Source: Nostoc sp. TH1S01 (GTDB lineage Bacteria; Cyanobacteriota; Cyanobacteriia; Cyanobacteriales; Nostocaceae). Taken from it: a stretch of DNA of 64,000 nt. The notes under the pieces were generated by a model, which saw only the letters and a program-made list of their open reading frames with translations, did not search any database and was not told the origin of the DNA. The stretch lies in assembly GCA_018993265.1 (NCBI GenBank), contig JAGKSW010000041.1, positions 1 through 64,000 of the forward strand, read 5' to 3'. Position numbers and translations under genes: made by a program. Positions 55,049 to 63,563 of the stretch are shown piece by piece; positions within the stretch are counted from its first letter, which is position 1, and every line of letters starts with the position of its first letter.

Positions 55049-58000
55049 ATGTCAATGCTACAGTACCCGCTTTATAACTTTCTCGCAACCGTACCCAAAT
55101 GCGGCGAAACAAGTACGTTAGTAGCGGCTTTAGAAGTTTTTGAGCAAGAACGGTGCGATCGCTTAGTAGTAGTCAATCAACAGCAAGAACCGATTGGGTT
55201 GTTAAAATCAGCCCAGTTAACTCAAAAACTTTTGGCAGAATCGCCAGAAGAACAATATTTGGATCTGTTGCAACAGCCACTGGCACTCTGGAAGCAAAGT
55301 ATTTTTGAGCCATTACAAATATTAGCAGCAAGCGATCGCGTTGAGCAATTTCTTCAGTTTTTACGTTACTATTCTGCCCAAGCTAATCACAATGTTAATT
55401 GGACATTGATTGATGCCGCAGGCAGATTTGTCGGGCTGTTAGATAGCACTCGTTTATTGCGATTATTAGCCCAAGAAAAAGCTGGCATCAATACAGCAGG
55501 CAAAAAATATTCTAATTCTTTGCGCTCGTCTGGTAAGGTGGCGCTCGAACAACCAGACACATCTAGTAGTAAAGTGAAAACTCACTGGCGATCGCGCAGA
55601 ACGCAGCAATTTCAGCCCTTGCTGTACAAACCACTAATTAAATTACTTGAACAACTGCCCTGGCCATTGATGCTGCAAACCAGTACTGGTGAAATCGTCA
55701 CACAAAACCCTGCTTGGTGGCAGCAGTTAGGAGGTTTGAAAGACCCGGACGACGTGCGACGACAAGTAGCAAATATTCTGTCTCCAGCCTTGAGCAAGCA
55801 ACCAGAGTATATTAGTCAAATGGCTGTGAAAGTTCCCCCTTGTGAAGACGACACATTATCACAACTAAAGTTAAATTCAGTAGAACATACTTGGGCGGTT
55901 AAGCACGAAGCCTTACCCCATAACAATTTACTCTCACAATCACCAGCAACAGCACCCACTTGGAATCACCGACAAGAAGCAGCAGTTTATCCTACCAACA
56001 CCTTTAATCGCTGCTTTTTGGATAGCCAAATGGGTACTTGTACTTGTGTTGTTGAAGAACAAAACGGCCAGGAGCGCATCTGGCAATTTGCGAAAATTCC
56101 CCTAGATAGCCCAGAATTGAAAGCTTTGGATGAGCAGCCAGCCGAAAATCTGGCTCATTTTTGGTTGGTATTGGGAACCGATGTCACCGAACAGCAGCAG
56201 TTATGTAAAGAACTCGCAGCCAAAAATGCCGACTTGATTCAACTCAATCGTTTAAAAGATGAATTTTTAGCTTGTATTAGTCATGAACTCAAGACTCCGC
56301 TCACGGCGGTTTTGGGATTATCACGGTTACTGGTAGACCAACAGTTAGGGGAATTAAACGAACGACAAGCCCGCTACGCCGGACTAATTCATCAAAGCGG
56401 TCGTCACTTAATGAGTGTAGTCAACGACATTTTAGACTTGACCCGGATGGAAACTGGGCAGATGGAATTAGCACTCGCACCAGTGAATATTCAGGCTGTG
56501 TGCGATCGCGCTCTAGCAGAAACCACTGCTATCCACACTCAAAGCAGCAAAACAGTACCCAGCAGTCAAGCCTCTACGATCACTCCTGTAGTGCCAAAAT
56601 TTACCTTGGCAATTGAACCAGGCTTAGAGCAAATGGTGGCTGATGAATTGCGCTTGCGTCAAATGTTGATACATTTGCTTTCCAACGCTTTCAAATTCAC
56701 AGAGACATCCGGCGAAATTGGTTTGCGAGTTAGTCGTTGGGAAGGCTGGATTGCTTTTACGATTTGGGATACAGGAATTGGTATCCCCGAACACCAGCAA
56801 CATTTAATTTTTCAAAAATTCCAACAACTCGAAAACCCCCTGACTAGACAATTTGAAGGAACTGGTTTAGGACTAGTTTTAACCAGAGCTTTAGCCCGCC
56901 TGCATGGAGGCGATGTCAGCTTTTTATCTCAAGAAGGCAAAGGCAGTCAATTTACCTTATTGTTGCCACCGATTCCGCCAACCACGGGTTTTACTGATAC
57001 CGAAATTAGTAATCAAGAAGATAGAACCCAACAAAATATTGGTATCCAAAAAGTTTCTCTTTCCGTAGCTTCCCCAGTTAACAATTCTCAGCATCTCCCC
57101 GGTTGCTCTCAAAGGTTAGTGCTGATAGTCGAAGCTGTGGCTCGATATATTGAAGACTTGGCAGAACAACTCAAAGGTTTGGGTTATCGAGTGATTATTG
57201 CTCGCTCAGGTACAGAAGCCGTCGAAAAAGCCCGTCGCTTACAACCCCAAGCTGTATTTTTAAATCCTTTATTACCATTACTTTCGGGGTGGGATGTCCT
57301 GACATTGGTAAAATCTGACGCGGCGACGCGGCATATACCCGTAATTGTCACCGCGACAGCCGCAGAAAAAGAGCAAGCATTCGCTAACAAAGCTGATGGT
57401 TTCTTAAGCTTACCTATAGAAAATCAGGCTTTAGCACCTCTGTTGGAAAAGTTGTGTACCAAACCCATAATTTCAGCGTCAGAGGTTGACACTACTCCAG
57501 CTACTGCCGAAAATCAACCATTACGAATTCTCAGATTGGTACATCCAGAATTAGTATCTATTAACCCCCACCCCTCACTGCGTGAGCATCGGGTTATAGA
57601 AGTGGATAACCTAGATCAAGCAGAACTTTTAGCTAGGGTTTGGCAATTTGATGTCATCTTATTGGATGTAGAAGGTTCTTTAGCCCAAACTTATTTAGAC
57701 CAATTAGTTCAACACCCGCGTTTGGTAGCTCTCCCCCTAGTAACTTGTGATGTTGCTACTAGCTTGGCAGCATCTCAAATACCTGGACTGTCGGTATTTC
57801 CCTGCTTAACACCCTTTGGCAAGAACAATCACAGCCGCACTGATAAAGTTGATCCCCTGTTATCAGTCTTACAAATTGCCTCTGGTATTTGTTGCCCACC
57901 GAGTATTTTAGTGGTGGATTTGACAACGCTACATGATTTACCCCAAATCAGGCGTAAACAGGTGAGACATAATCGCCCATTGAAAAATGCGTCAATAAGT

Positions 58001-58429
58001 AATGTTGCTGCTGCAAGAGGAACTGAGTGGTTTCAAGCTTTAATTCAATATCTCCAGACAGCAGGTTTAAGAGCCGCAATTGGGCGTTGTTGGACAGAAG
58101 TTAACCAACAAATTCGCCACAATAGCGTTGATTTATTGCTGATTTGCTTGGGAGAAGCTCCAATTCATCAGGATGTACTCAAAGCACTGAAAACATTACA
58201 GGATTCAACTGCAAATTTGCCACCGATTTTGGTAATTGATCAACGTTCTGATTGTGATCAAAGTAATTCTTCACAAGCAATCAAGCAGCATAAAAATAGC
58301 AGCCGAGATTATGTAAACCAATCATTGAGGGCGATCGCTACAGAAATTTTACCCCGTTCCATCTCAATGGAAGATTTACTGCATCATATTAATCAAGCTT
58401 TACTGCATCATCAACCAGAAAAAAGTTAA
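55049..58429 (+). CDS. Hybrid sensor histidine kinase with CBS-like N-terminus and degenerate receiver domains
   Basis: A 1126-residue protein. Residues 1-165 resemble a CBS pair (VAALEVFEQERCDRLVVVNQ, WTLIDAAGRFVGLLDSTRLL). A PAS-like region follows (PLMLQTSTGEIVTQNPAWWQ), then the HisKA H-box ISHELKTPLTAVLGLSRLL (near 412), the N-box LIHLLSNAFKFTETSG, the G1 box DTGIGIP, and GTGLGLVLTRALARLHGG. After the kinase come three receiver-like segments (about 690-805, 825-925, 985-1075). In the first, the phospho-acceptor position is Asn (VFLNPLLPLLSGWDV) and the acidic pair is missing, so it is a pseudo-receiver. Divergent from kaiA; a clock input or output role is only suggested by position. Confidence 0.85.
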   Translation: MSMLQYPLYNFLATVPKCGETSTLVAALEVFEQERCDRLVVVNQQQEPIGLLKSAQLTQKLLAESPEEQYLDLLQQPLALWKQSIFEPLQILAASDRVEQFLQFLRYYSAQANHNVNWTLIDAAGRFVGLLDSTRLLRLLAQEKAGINTAGKKYSNSLRSSGKVALEQPDTSSSKVKTHWRSRRTQQFQPLLYKPLIKLLEQLPWPLMLQTSTGEIVTQNPAWWQQLGGLKDPDDVRRQVANILSPALSKQPEYISQMAVKVPPCEDDTLSQLKLNSVEHTWAVKHEALPHNNLLSQSPATAPTWNHRQEAAVYPTNTFNRCFLDSQMGTCTCVVEEQNGQERIWQFAKIPLDSPELKALDEQPAENLAHFWLVLGTDVTEQQQLCKELAAKNADLIQLNRLKDEFLACISHELKTPLTAVLGLSRLLVDQQLGELNERQARYAGLIHQSGRHLMSVVNDILDLTRMETGQMELALAPVNIQAVCDRALAETTAIHTQSSKTVPSSQASTITPVVPKFTLAIEPGLEQMVADELRLRQMLIHLLSNAFKFTETSGEIGLRVSRWEGWIAFTIWDTGIGIPEHQQHLIFQKFQQLENPLTRQFEGTGLGLVLTRALARLHGGDVSFLSQEGKGSQFTLLLPPIPPTTGFTDTEISNQEDRTQQNIGIQKVSLSVASPVNNSQHLPGCSQRLVLIVEAVARYIEDLAEQLKGLGYRVIIARSGTEAVEKARRLQPQAVFLNPLLPLLSGWDVLTLVKSDAATRHIPVIVTATAAEKEQAFANKADGFLSLPIENQALAPLLEKLCTKPIISASEVDTTPATAENQPLRILRLVHPELVSINPHPSLREHRVIEVDNLDQAELLARVWQFDVILLDVEGSLAQTYLDQLVQHPRLVALPLVTCDVATSLAASQIPGLSVFPCLTPFGKNNHSRTDKVDPLLSVLQIASGICCPPSILVVDLTTLHDLPQIRRKQVRHNRPLKNASISNVAAARGTEWFQALIQYLQTAGLRAAIGRCWTEVNQQIRHNSVDLLLICLGEAPIHQDVLKALKTLQDSTANLPPILVIDQRSDCDQSNSSQAIKQHKNSSRDYVNQSLRAIATEILPRSISMEDLLHHINQALLHHQPEKS

Positions 58430-58471
58430 TTGTGATCAGAAAATTGTCAGATACCTGATTTTTTCAAAAGA

Positions 58472-60346
58472 TTAAGTATATTTCTGTTCAGGTACTACGG
58501 AAATATCTTGCTTTTGTTGTTGCATTTTTTTGAAAGAAATCCTAATCAATTGATAAGCACCTTTTGAGGCTAAGTTTTCATAATCATCAGGCTGTAAATC
58601 CATTCTGACAACATTTCTATGTTCTGCCAAAACCAATAAAGAAGGAGATTTGACAGGCATATTCGTTTGATTTTGGATATAAATAACAGCATCTTTGGTA
58701 AATTTGATAAAATTTACCTGTTGATGACTGTAGAAAACTACACTCGGCTTTTTAAAGCCAACCATGAGCAATTCTTCGTTTGGTTGTTTTACCTGAGCAA
58801 CAACAGCAGAGATTTCTCTTAAAGGCAGTTGTCGTTCCTGATCCATCAAAAACATTGCAGGCATCAAAACAACAATTAAAAATACTACAAATCCTAATAA
58901 ATTTGCACCAATAATTCCTGGCCAACGCCGCGTTAGTAATAAAAATGCCACGCTGACAGCACTTAATAGCCAAATGTAACCTCCTAGTTCTGTCACCCCA
59001 GAATTTTGCAGGGTTTGGCGAAAGTTTGGCGCAGCTTGATCGCTACCTAAAAACTGGGTTACTTGAAACATTGCCACTGATAATGAAGAGAACAAGGCAA
59101 CATTTGTCCAGCCACTAAACCAAAAGAATTTCTGTGGGGTGCGAGAACTAGATGTAGATGGTGTGGGAAAATAATCGCTCCACAATAAAGCTACTAAAAT
59201 AGCAGCGGCTGGCATTAGAGGTAAAACATAGCTAGGTAGTTTGGTAACAGCAATTGTGAAAAAACCAAACACTCCCAAAAACCAAATGCAAGCAAATAAA
59301 CCTAATTGCTGAGAGCGTTCTTGAACTAACCATTGCGATCGCTGCCAAAATTTTAAGCGAGCAAAAGCCGCAGGTAAATACACAGAGTATGGTGCAAAAC
59401 CCAACAACACTACCAAAAAATAAAAATACCAAGGCGCTGAGTGACCATTCACTACTTCTGTAAAACGGTCTATATTGTGATAGCCAAAAAAGGAATTAAT
59501 ATAATTCCAGCCATTGCGCCAAATTACTAAGGCATACCAAGGAATTGATAAAACCACAATAATCAGTAATCCAAGCAGCGGCCGCATTTCTCGCAGAACT
59601 TCGCGTAACTTGCCCAAGTAGAGCAAAAAAGCCAGAATTATGATCCCAGGTAAGACGATGCCCACAGGGCCTTTAGTTAAAATTGCCCCAGCAATTAATA
59701 CATAACAAGCTAAGTACCATTTGTTAGGGAGTAGGGCGCTTTTCTCTGCTCCCGATTCCCGACTTTCCGCTTTACTTGCATAGCCCAGAAAAAAACATAA
59801 CAAAGCAGAGGCTATACAGCCAGTTAGTAACATATCCGAGACACCTGTTCTTCCCCAGACAATCATCTCAGGATTGAGTGCCATGACAGCTGCGGCGATC
59901 GCAGCTGTTAAGTAACGACGGGTAGGACGCTGAATTTCCTCGGCTGCGTCTTGCTTTCCCAAATACCACTGGACGGTATAAAAAGCCAAACTAATAACTG
60001 TAATTGCTGCGATCGCCGAAGGGACACGCACTGCCCACTCATTTACACCGATGATTGAGTAAGCGATCGCCTGACACCAGTAAATTAAGGCAGGTTTATC
60101 AAACCGAGTCACACCATTAAAAAACGGCGTAATCCAATCACCAGTGACAAACATTTGTCGGGATGCTTCCGCAAACAGTGGCTCTGTTTCATCCACTAAG
60201 CCAATATTGCCTAAATTCCACCCATAGCCTATCCAACCAATCAGCATCAACCACAAAACCGATAAAGTCACCACTAGAGATGGACGCTGTGCTATTTTGT
60301 TGAACCATCGGTCAACAGTGTGGAAATTACTCAATTTCATCCTCAT
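58472..60346 (-). CDS. GT39/ArnT-like polyprenyl-phosphate-dependent glycosyltransferase
   Basis: About 624 residues from the ATG at 60346; a second ATG at 60340 is equally possible. A TTG at 60361 lies in a repeat and is rejected. After the first membrane helix comes the acidic GLVDETEPLFAEASRQMFVT, typical of the catalytic loop of GT39/ArnT enzymes. About 11 further hydrophobic helices follow (TKGPVGIVLPGIIILAFLLY, KLPSYVLPLMPAAAILVALL). The C-terminal periplasmic domain has EELLMVGFKKPSVVFYSHQQ. Enzymes of this type transfer a sugar from a lipid carrier on the outer face of the membrane. The acceptor is unknown. Confidence 0.88.
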   Translation of the reverse strand: MRMKLSNFHTVDRWFNKIAQRPSLVVTLSVLWLMLIGWIGYGWNLGNIGLVDETEPLFAEASRQMFVTGDWITPFFNGVTRFDKPALIYWCQAIAYSIIGVNEWAVRVPSAIAAITVISLAFYTVQWYLGKQDAAEEIQRPTRRYLTAAIAAAVMALNPEMIVWGRTGVSDMLLTGCIASALLCFFLGYASKAESRESGAEKSALLPNKWYLACYVLIAGAILTKGPVGIVLPGIIILAFLLYLGKLREVLREMRPLLGLLIIVVLSIPWYALVIWRNGWNYINSFFGYHNIDRFTEVVNGHSAPWYFYFLVVLLGFAPYSVYLPAAFARLKFWQRSQWLVQERSQQLGLFACIWFLGVFGFFTIAVTKLPSYVLPLMPAAAILVALLWSDYFPTPSTSSSRTPQKFFWFSGWTNVALFSSLSVAMFQVTQFLGSDQAAPNFRQTLQNSGVTELGGYIWLLSAVSVAFLLLTRRWPGIIGANLLGFVVFLIVVLMPAMFLMDQERQLPLREISAVVAQVKQPNEELLMVGFKKPSVVFYSHQQVNFIKFTKDAVIYIQNQTNMPVKSPSLLVLAEHRNVVRMDLQPDDYENLASKGAYQLIRISFKKMQQQKQDISVVPEQKYT

Positions 60347-60664
60347 TTGGTTATTGGTCAATAGTTATTAGTCAACAGTCAATAGTTATTAGTCGTTAAC
60401 GAGACAAATTTTGTTCTTTGTACAGGTGGTTCATCACATTAATTTGCTGGGCTGCTAGAACCCCGACTTCTCAAAGAAGTCGGGTATCTGACCACCACCA
60501 AACAGTCAGAACTAATGGGACAAACCACTAATCATCAACTAACACACTATCATCGACCTTTGGTCGAGGGAACAGGGAACAGGCAACAGAGAACAGTTGG
60601 GATTGGTTAGAGGGAAAAGTGTTTGTTACCTGTTCACTATGGACTATAGACTTTAGACCTTTGA
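60347..60664. repeat. Spacer of CAATAGT-type repeats and a short hairpin
   Basis: GGTCAATAGTTATTAGTCAA (60356-60375) continues as further repeats to about 60400, and CACTATGGACTATAGACTTT lies at 60634-60653. CCCGACTTCT…AGAAGTCGGG (60462-60484) is a perfect 10-bp hairpin sharing its core with the terminators at 16352 and 44027. No gene. Confidence 0.75.
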
Positions 60665-61294
60665 CTATTGGCTAAGAACCAGCAACCATTCTTTAGTTTG
60701 GGCGTTCCATGTCGGTAGAGAAGTTTCACCCACAACATACGGCCCCCAGTAGCGGCGGGAACCATCTTGAGCAAAAGCGACTAAAATATCTCCTTTTTCT
60801 AGCTTGAGGTTGCCATTGGGTAAAGAAAGCAACAACCCTTTGCCACTACCTTCTTGTGGTGCAAAATCCCAATGGGCTGGAATATCGTTACTCTTGCTCT
60901 CAGCAGAGCTTTTACCTTTTAATTGCCGTGCTAATAAAGCCAGACGCACTGGCTGATCAGTTTGATTGCTCATTCGCAAAGTACCTTGGGTTTTGGCATT
61001 ACCAGCCCCATTAGGACGATTAACCAAAACAGCCTGAACTTCGTTAGTGCTTGGTTCTACTTGGTTAACTGGTATTGTTGTCTGATTGGAAACATTTGTA
61101 GAAGTAGTTGTAGCATCTAAAATCGGCAAATCTGAATTACTTTTTGACACAGAAGTAGTATTAGATGCCTTGTCAGATATATCAGGATTCGTCGTCTCAA
61201 ATGACACACTTAAATCTAAACATCCCACTAGCAATCCAAGCAGCCCCAAGCTACAAGCTGTCACAGCAGCCTTACGATACACCTGAGATTTCAT
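60665..61294 (-). CDS. Lipoprotein of unknown function
   Basis: A 209-residue protein with a lipoprotein signal (AAVTACSLGLLGLLVGCLDL, lipobox LVGC, Cys at residue 25). A Ser/Thr/Asn-rich linker follows to about 80. The C-terminal domain of about 120 residues (VLVNRPNGAGNAKTQGTLRM, SNQTDQPVRLALLARQLKG, LEKGDILVAFAQDGSRRYWG) looks like a beta-sandwich. I do not recognise the family. Expected at the periplasmic face of a membrane. It precedes the GT39 gene on the same strand, separated by 318 bp of repeats. Confidence 0.75.
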   Translation of the reverse strand: MKSQVYRKAAVTACSLGLLGLLVGCLDLSVSFETTNPDISDKASNTTSVSKSNSDLPILDATTTSTNVSNQTTIPVNQVEPSTNEVQAVLVNRPNGAGNAKTQGTLRMSNQTDQPVRLALLARQLKGKSSAESKSNDIPAHWDFAPQEGSGKGLLLSLPNGNLKLEKGDILVAFAQDGSRRYWGPYVVGETSLPTWNAQTKEWLLVLSQ

Positions 61295-61923
61295 TTTGAT
61301 ATTGGTTAGAAATAATTATTATTCGTCTAGTCTTGGCCAAATCTTAGCCTATTCTCTGCCGTCAGGATTATAGAAATTTGCTGACTTGTCTACAATAGAC
61401 TCTCGTGAAATGAAGTTATGTAATGTATCCTACTTATCATTTCTCAGAAATAACCATTTGCATGAATGATTACTTTAATTTTACTGAAAGAAGCAGGCTA
61501 TATGTGATTGATTCGTTGAGTTTTACAGTGTATTTTCCATTTTACGCAAATGATATTACATAAAAATAAATACACCTCAGTATAATTACAGACAAAAATT
61601 TTTAGCTAGGGCGTAATCTGAACAACAACAGGTTTCTTGTGAAACCCTGAGAGATATTGCCTCTAAAATATTTACATTTTTTAACAATCTATGATTTATC
61701 ATGGTTATTTTATTCTTGCCATTAGTTACAGCATATTTTGGGTACATGAGGTACAAGCGTAAAACCTCAAACCATGTAGAGACTTTACATGTAACGTCTC
61801 TACCGTATTTCACGAATATCGAAACTGCTGTAAATAAAATATACATCTAATTAAACATGGATAATATTATTCAAATATAGTCGCTTGCTCAAAATGATCT
61901 GAATAATTGAGAGTATTGAATTC
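61295..61923. other. Intergenic region with a small palindromic repeat
   Basis: No gene supported over 629 bp. GTAGAGAC-N12-GTCTCTAC (61776-61803) is the well-known TGTAGAGACG…CGTCTCTACA palindrome type of Nostocales spacers. The rest is AT-rich and should include divergent promoters for the lipoprotein and ycf20. Confidence 0.6.
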
Positions 61924-62256
61924 ATGCAAAACACTCGAATCAATAATTTATTAGATGCTATTGCTAGTAGTCTTAGGCAAGTATTTCTCAATCCTTGGCG
62001 AAGATTATCGCTTTTAATTATTAGTTTTTTATTTGGTTTTTTTCTGGGTACAGCTATTTCAACAATAGCAGGACAAAAAGCAGAATTAGACATTTTTGTA
62101 GCAGCATTTTTAGTGATGTTAACCGAGCTTACTAGCAGAATATTTTATAGTCGGGGCTTTTTTGCTAGAAGGGCGCTCTGGGTAGAATCTCTGAATATTC
62201 TCAAGGTGGGATTTACTTACAGTTTGTTTGTAGAAGCCTTTAAGTTAGGCTCTTAA
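61924..62256 (+). CDS. ycf20: Ycf20-like membrane protein (DUF565)
   Basis: A 110-residue protein: MQNTRINNLLDAIASSLRQV and NPWRRLSLLIISFLFGFFLG, then VAAFLVMLTELTSRIFYSR. Two or three membrane segments are visible. This is the pattern of Ycf20, encoded in algal plastids and cyanobacteria. Plant and algal homologues have been implicated in non-photochemical quenching. It is 33 bp before the glycerate kinase gene on the same strand, so co-transcription is likely. Confidence 0.88.
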   Translation: MQNTRINNLLDAIASSLRQVFLNPWRRLSLLIISFLFGFFLGTAISTIAGQKAELDIFVAAFLVMLTELTSRIFYSRGFFARRALWVESLNILKVGFTYSLFVEAFKLGS

Positions 62257-62289
62257 GAAACTTTGTGCTGCTTTTGAGGAAATTGATAG

Positions 62290-63333
62290 ATGTATTCTTG
62301 GTTGGAAGAGATTATAGCAGAGGAAGTCACCGAGTTAACTTGGCAGCAAGCAACAGCAGCGGCACTGGCTGATATACCAAGGGCAGAAGCATTTGGCATA
62401 ACATCAGCAAATGCGGATGTTATGATCCAAGCACGATCGCACTTACTCAAATCTGTTCTGCCAGATTTTCGGCAATTTTGCCAAAGTAGCTTGCATGTCA
62501 ACTACGAGACAATGTTAGCGGTGTTGTGGGATTTATGGCTACCGCTGGGAATGAAATTAGCCGCACACCGCCGCAGCCTCAACCGTCCTCTAATTCAAGG
62601 AATTTTGGGCGTACAAGGTACAGGCAAAACTACCATGTGCCAAGTTTTATCCTTGATTCTCCAGCAGTTGGGATACCGGACTTTAAGTTGGTCGTTAGAT
62701 GACTTATACAAAACTTACAGCGATCGCTTGGCTTTATTACAGCAAGACCCGCGCTTGATTTGGCGGGGGCCACCAGGAACTCACGATATAGATTTAGGCT
62801 TAAATGTATTAGATCAAATTCGTCAAGGCGAAACTTCGGTTACTGTGACTCGGTTTGATAAATCGCTTCATGCCGGTGCAGGCGATCGCACCACTCCAGA
62901 AATTGTTACTAATATCGATATCGTATTATTTGAAGGTTGGTTTGTCGGTGTACAACCCATTGATTCAAAGGTATTTGATATCCCGCCGCCACCGATTATT
63001 ACAGATGCAGATAAAGCATTTGCCCGTGATATGAATGAGCAACTGAGTAATTATCTGCCCTTGTGGGAGCGATTAGATAGTTTGATTTTGCTGTATCCTA
63101 CCGACTATCGCAGTTCCCTAGAATGGCGCAAGCAAGCAGAACAACAGATGGTGGCTACTGGTAAATCAGGGATGAGTGATGCACAAATTGAAGAATTTGT
63201 CAATTATTTTTGGCGATCGCTCCATCCAGAATTATTCCTCAAGCCGATGCTGCGATCGCCTTCAGTTGCGGATTTGGTAATTGAAATTTGTCCAGACCGG
63301 ACTTTTGGGGCAATTTATCACAATGAGTGCTGA
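62290..63333 (+). CDS. glxK: D-glycerate 3-kinase (plant-type)
   Basis: A 347-residue kinase with P-loop GILGVQGTGKTTMCQVLSL (near residue 107). SWSLDDLYKTYSDRLALL and IWRGPPGTHDIDLGLNVLDQ are diagnostic of the plant/cyanobacterial GLYK family, as are FDKSLHAGAGDR and IVLFEGWFVGVQPI. It phosphorylates D-glycerate to 3-phosphoglycerate, the last step of photorespiratory 2-phosphoglycolate salvage. The symbol glxK is borrowed from bacterial usage. The stop codon and last codons (GAG TGC TGA) belong to a flanking AGTGCTG array. The upstream ycf20 gene is 33 bp away. Confidence 0.94.
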   Translation: MYSWLEEIIAEEVTELTWQQATAAALADIPRAEAFGITSANADVMIQARSHLLKSVLPDFRQFCQSSLHVNYETMLAVLWDLWLPLGMKLAAHRRSLNRPLIQGILGVQGTGKTTMCQVLSLILQQLGYRTLSWSLDDLYKTYSDRLALLQQDPRLIWRGPPGTHDIDLGLNVLDQIRQGETSVTVTRFDKSLHAGAGDRTTPEIVTNIDIVLFEGWFVGVQPIDSKVFDIPPPPIITDADKAFARDMNEQLSNYLPLWERLDSLILLYPTDYRSSLEWRKQAEQQMVATGKSGMSDAQIEEFVNYFWRSLHPELFLKPMLRSPSVADLVIEICPDRTFGAIYHNEC

Positions 63334-63560
63334 GTAGTATAGCAAAGTGCTGAGTGCTGAGTGCTGAGTGCTGAGTAGGAACTCAGTATTTTCAGGAGTT
63401 TCAGCCACCAACATAGTCCTAACCTATGCTTCGACTGCTATAACAAGAGTACTCAGTACTTTCGCACTTGTTAAAAGCTCCACCTCTTGCAATGCCCTGA
63501 GCTTGTCGAAGGGTAGGTGGTTTTCTAACTCAGCACTCAGCACTTTCTACTCAGCACTCT
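63331..63560. repeat. Spacer of inverted AGTGCTG repeats
   Basis: AGTGCTG units at 63338-63379, starting within the last codons of the glycerate kinase gene, are in inverted orientation to ACTCAGCACTCAGCACTTTC at 63527-63560. Between them is CCCTGAGCTTGTCGAAGGG (63495-63513), a palindrome of the type also at 48853. No gene. Confidence 0.85.
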
Positions 63561-63563
63561 TCT

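Noticed and set aside
60347-60361. TTG start for the glycosyltransferase
   Set aside because: It lies inside a CAATAGT-type repeat; two ATG codons follow directly.
61586-62093. Two minus-strand frames near ycf20
   Set aside because: One covers a palindromic spacer repeat and the other is a shadow of ycf20 in another frame.
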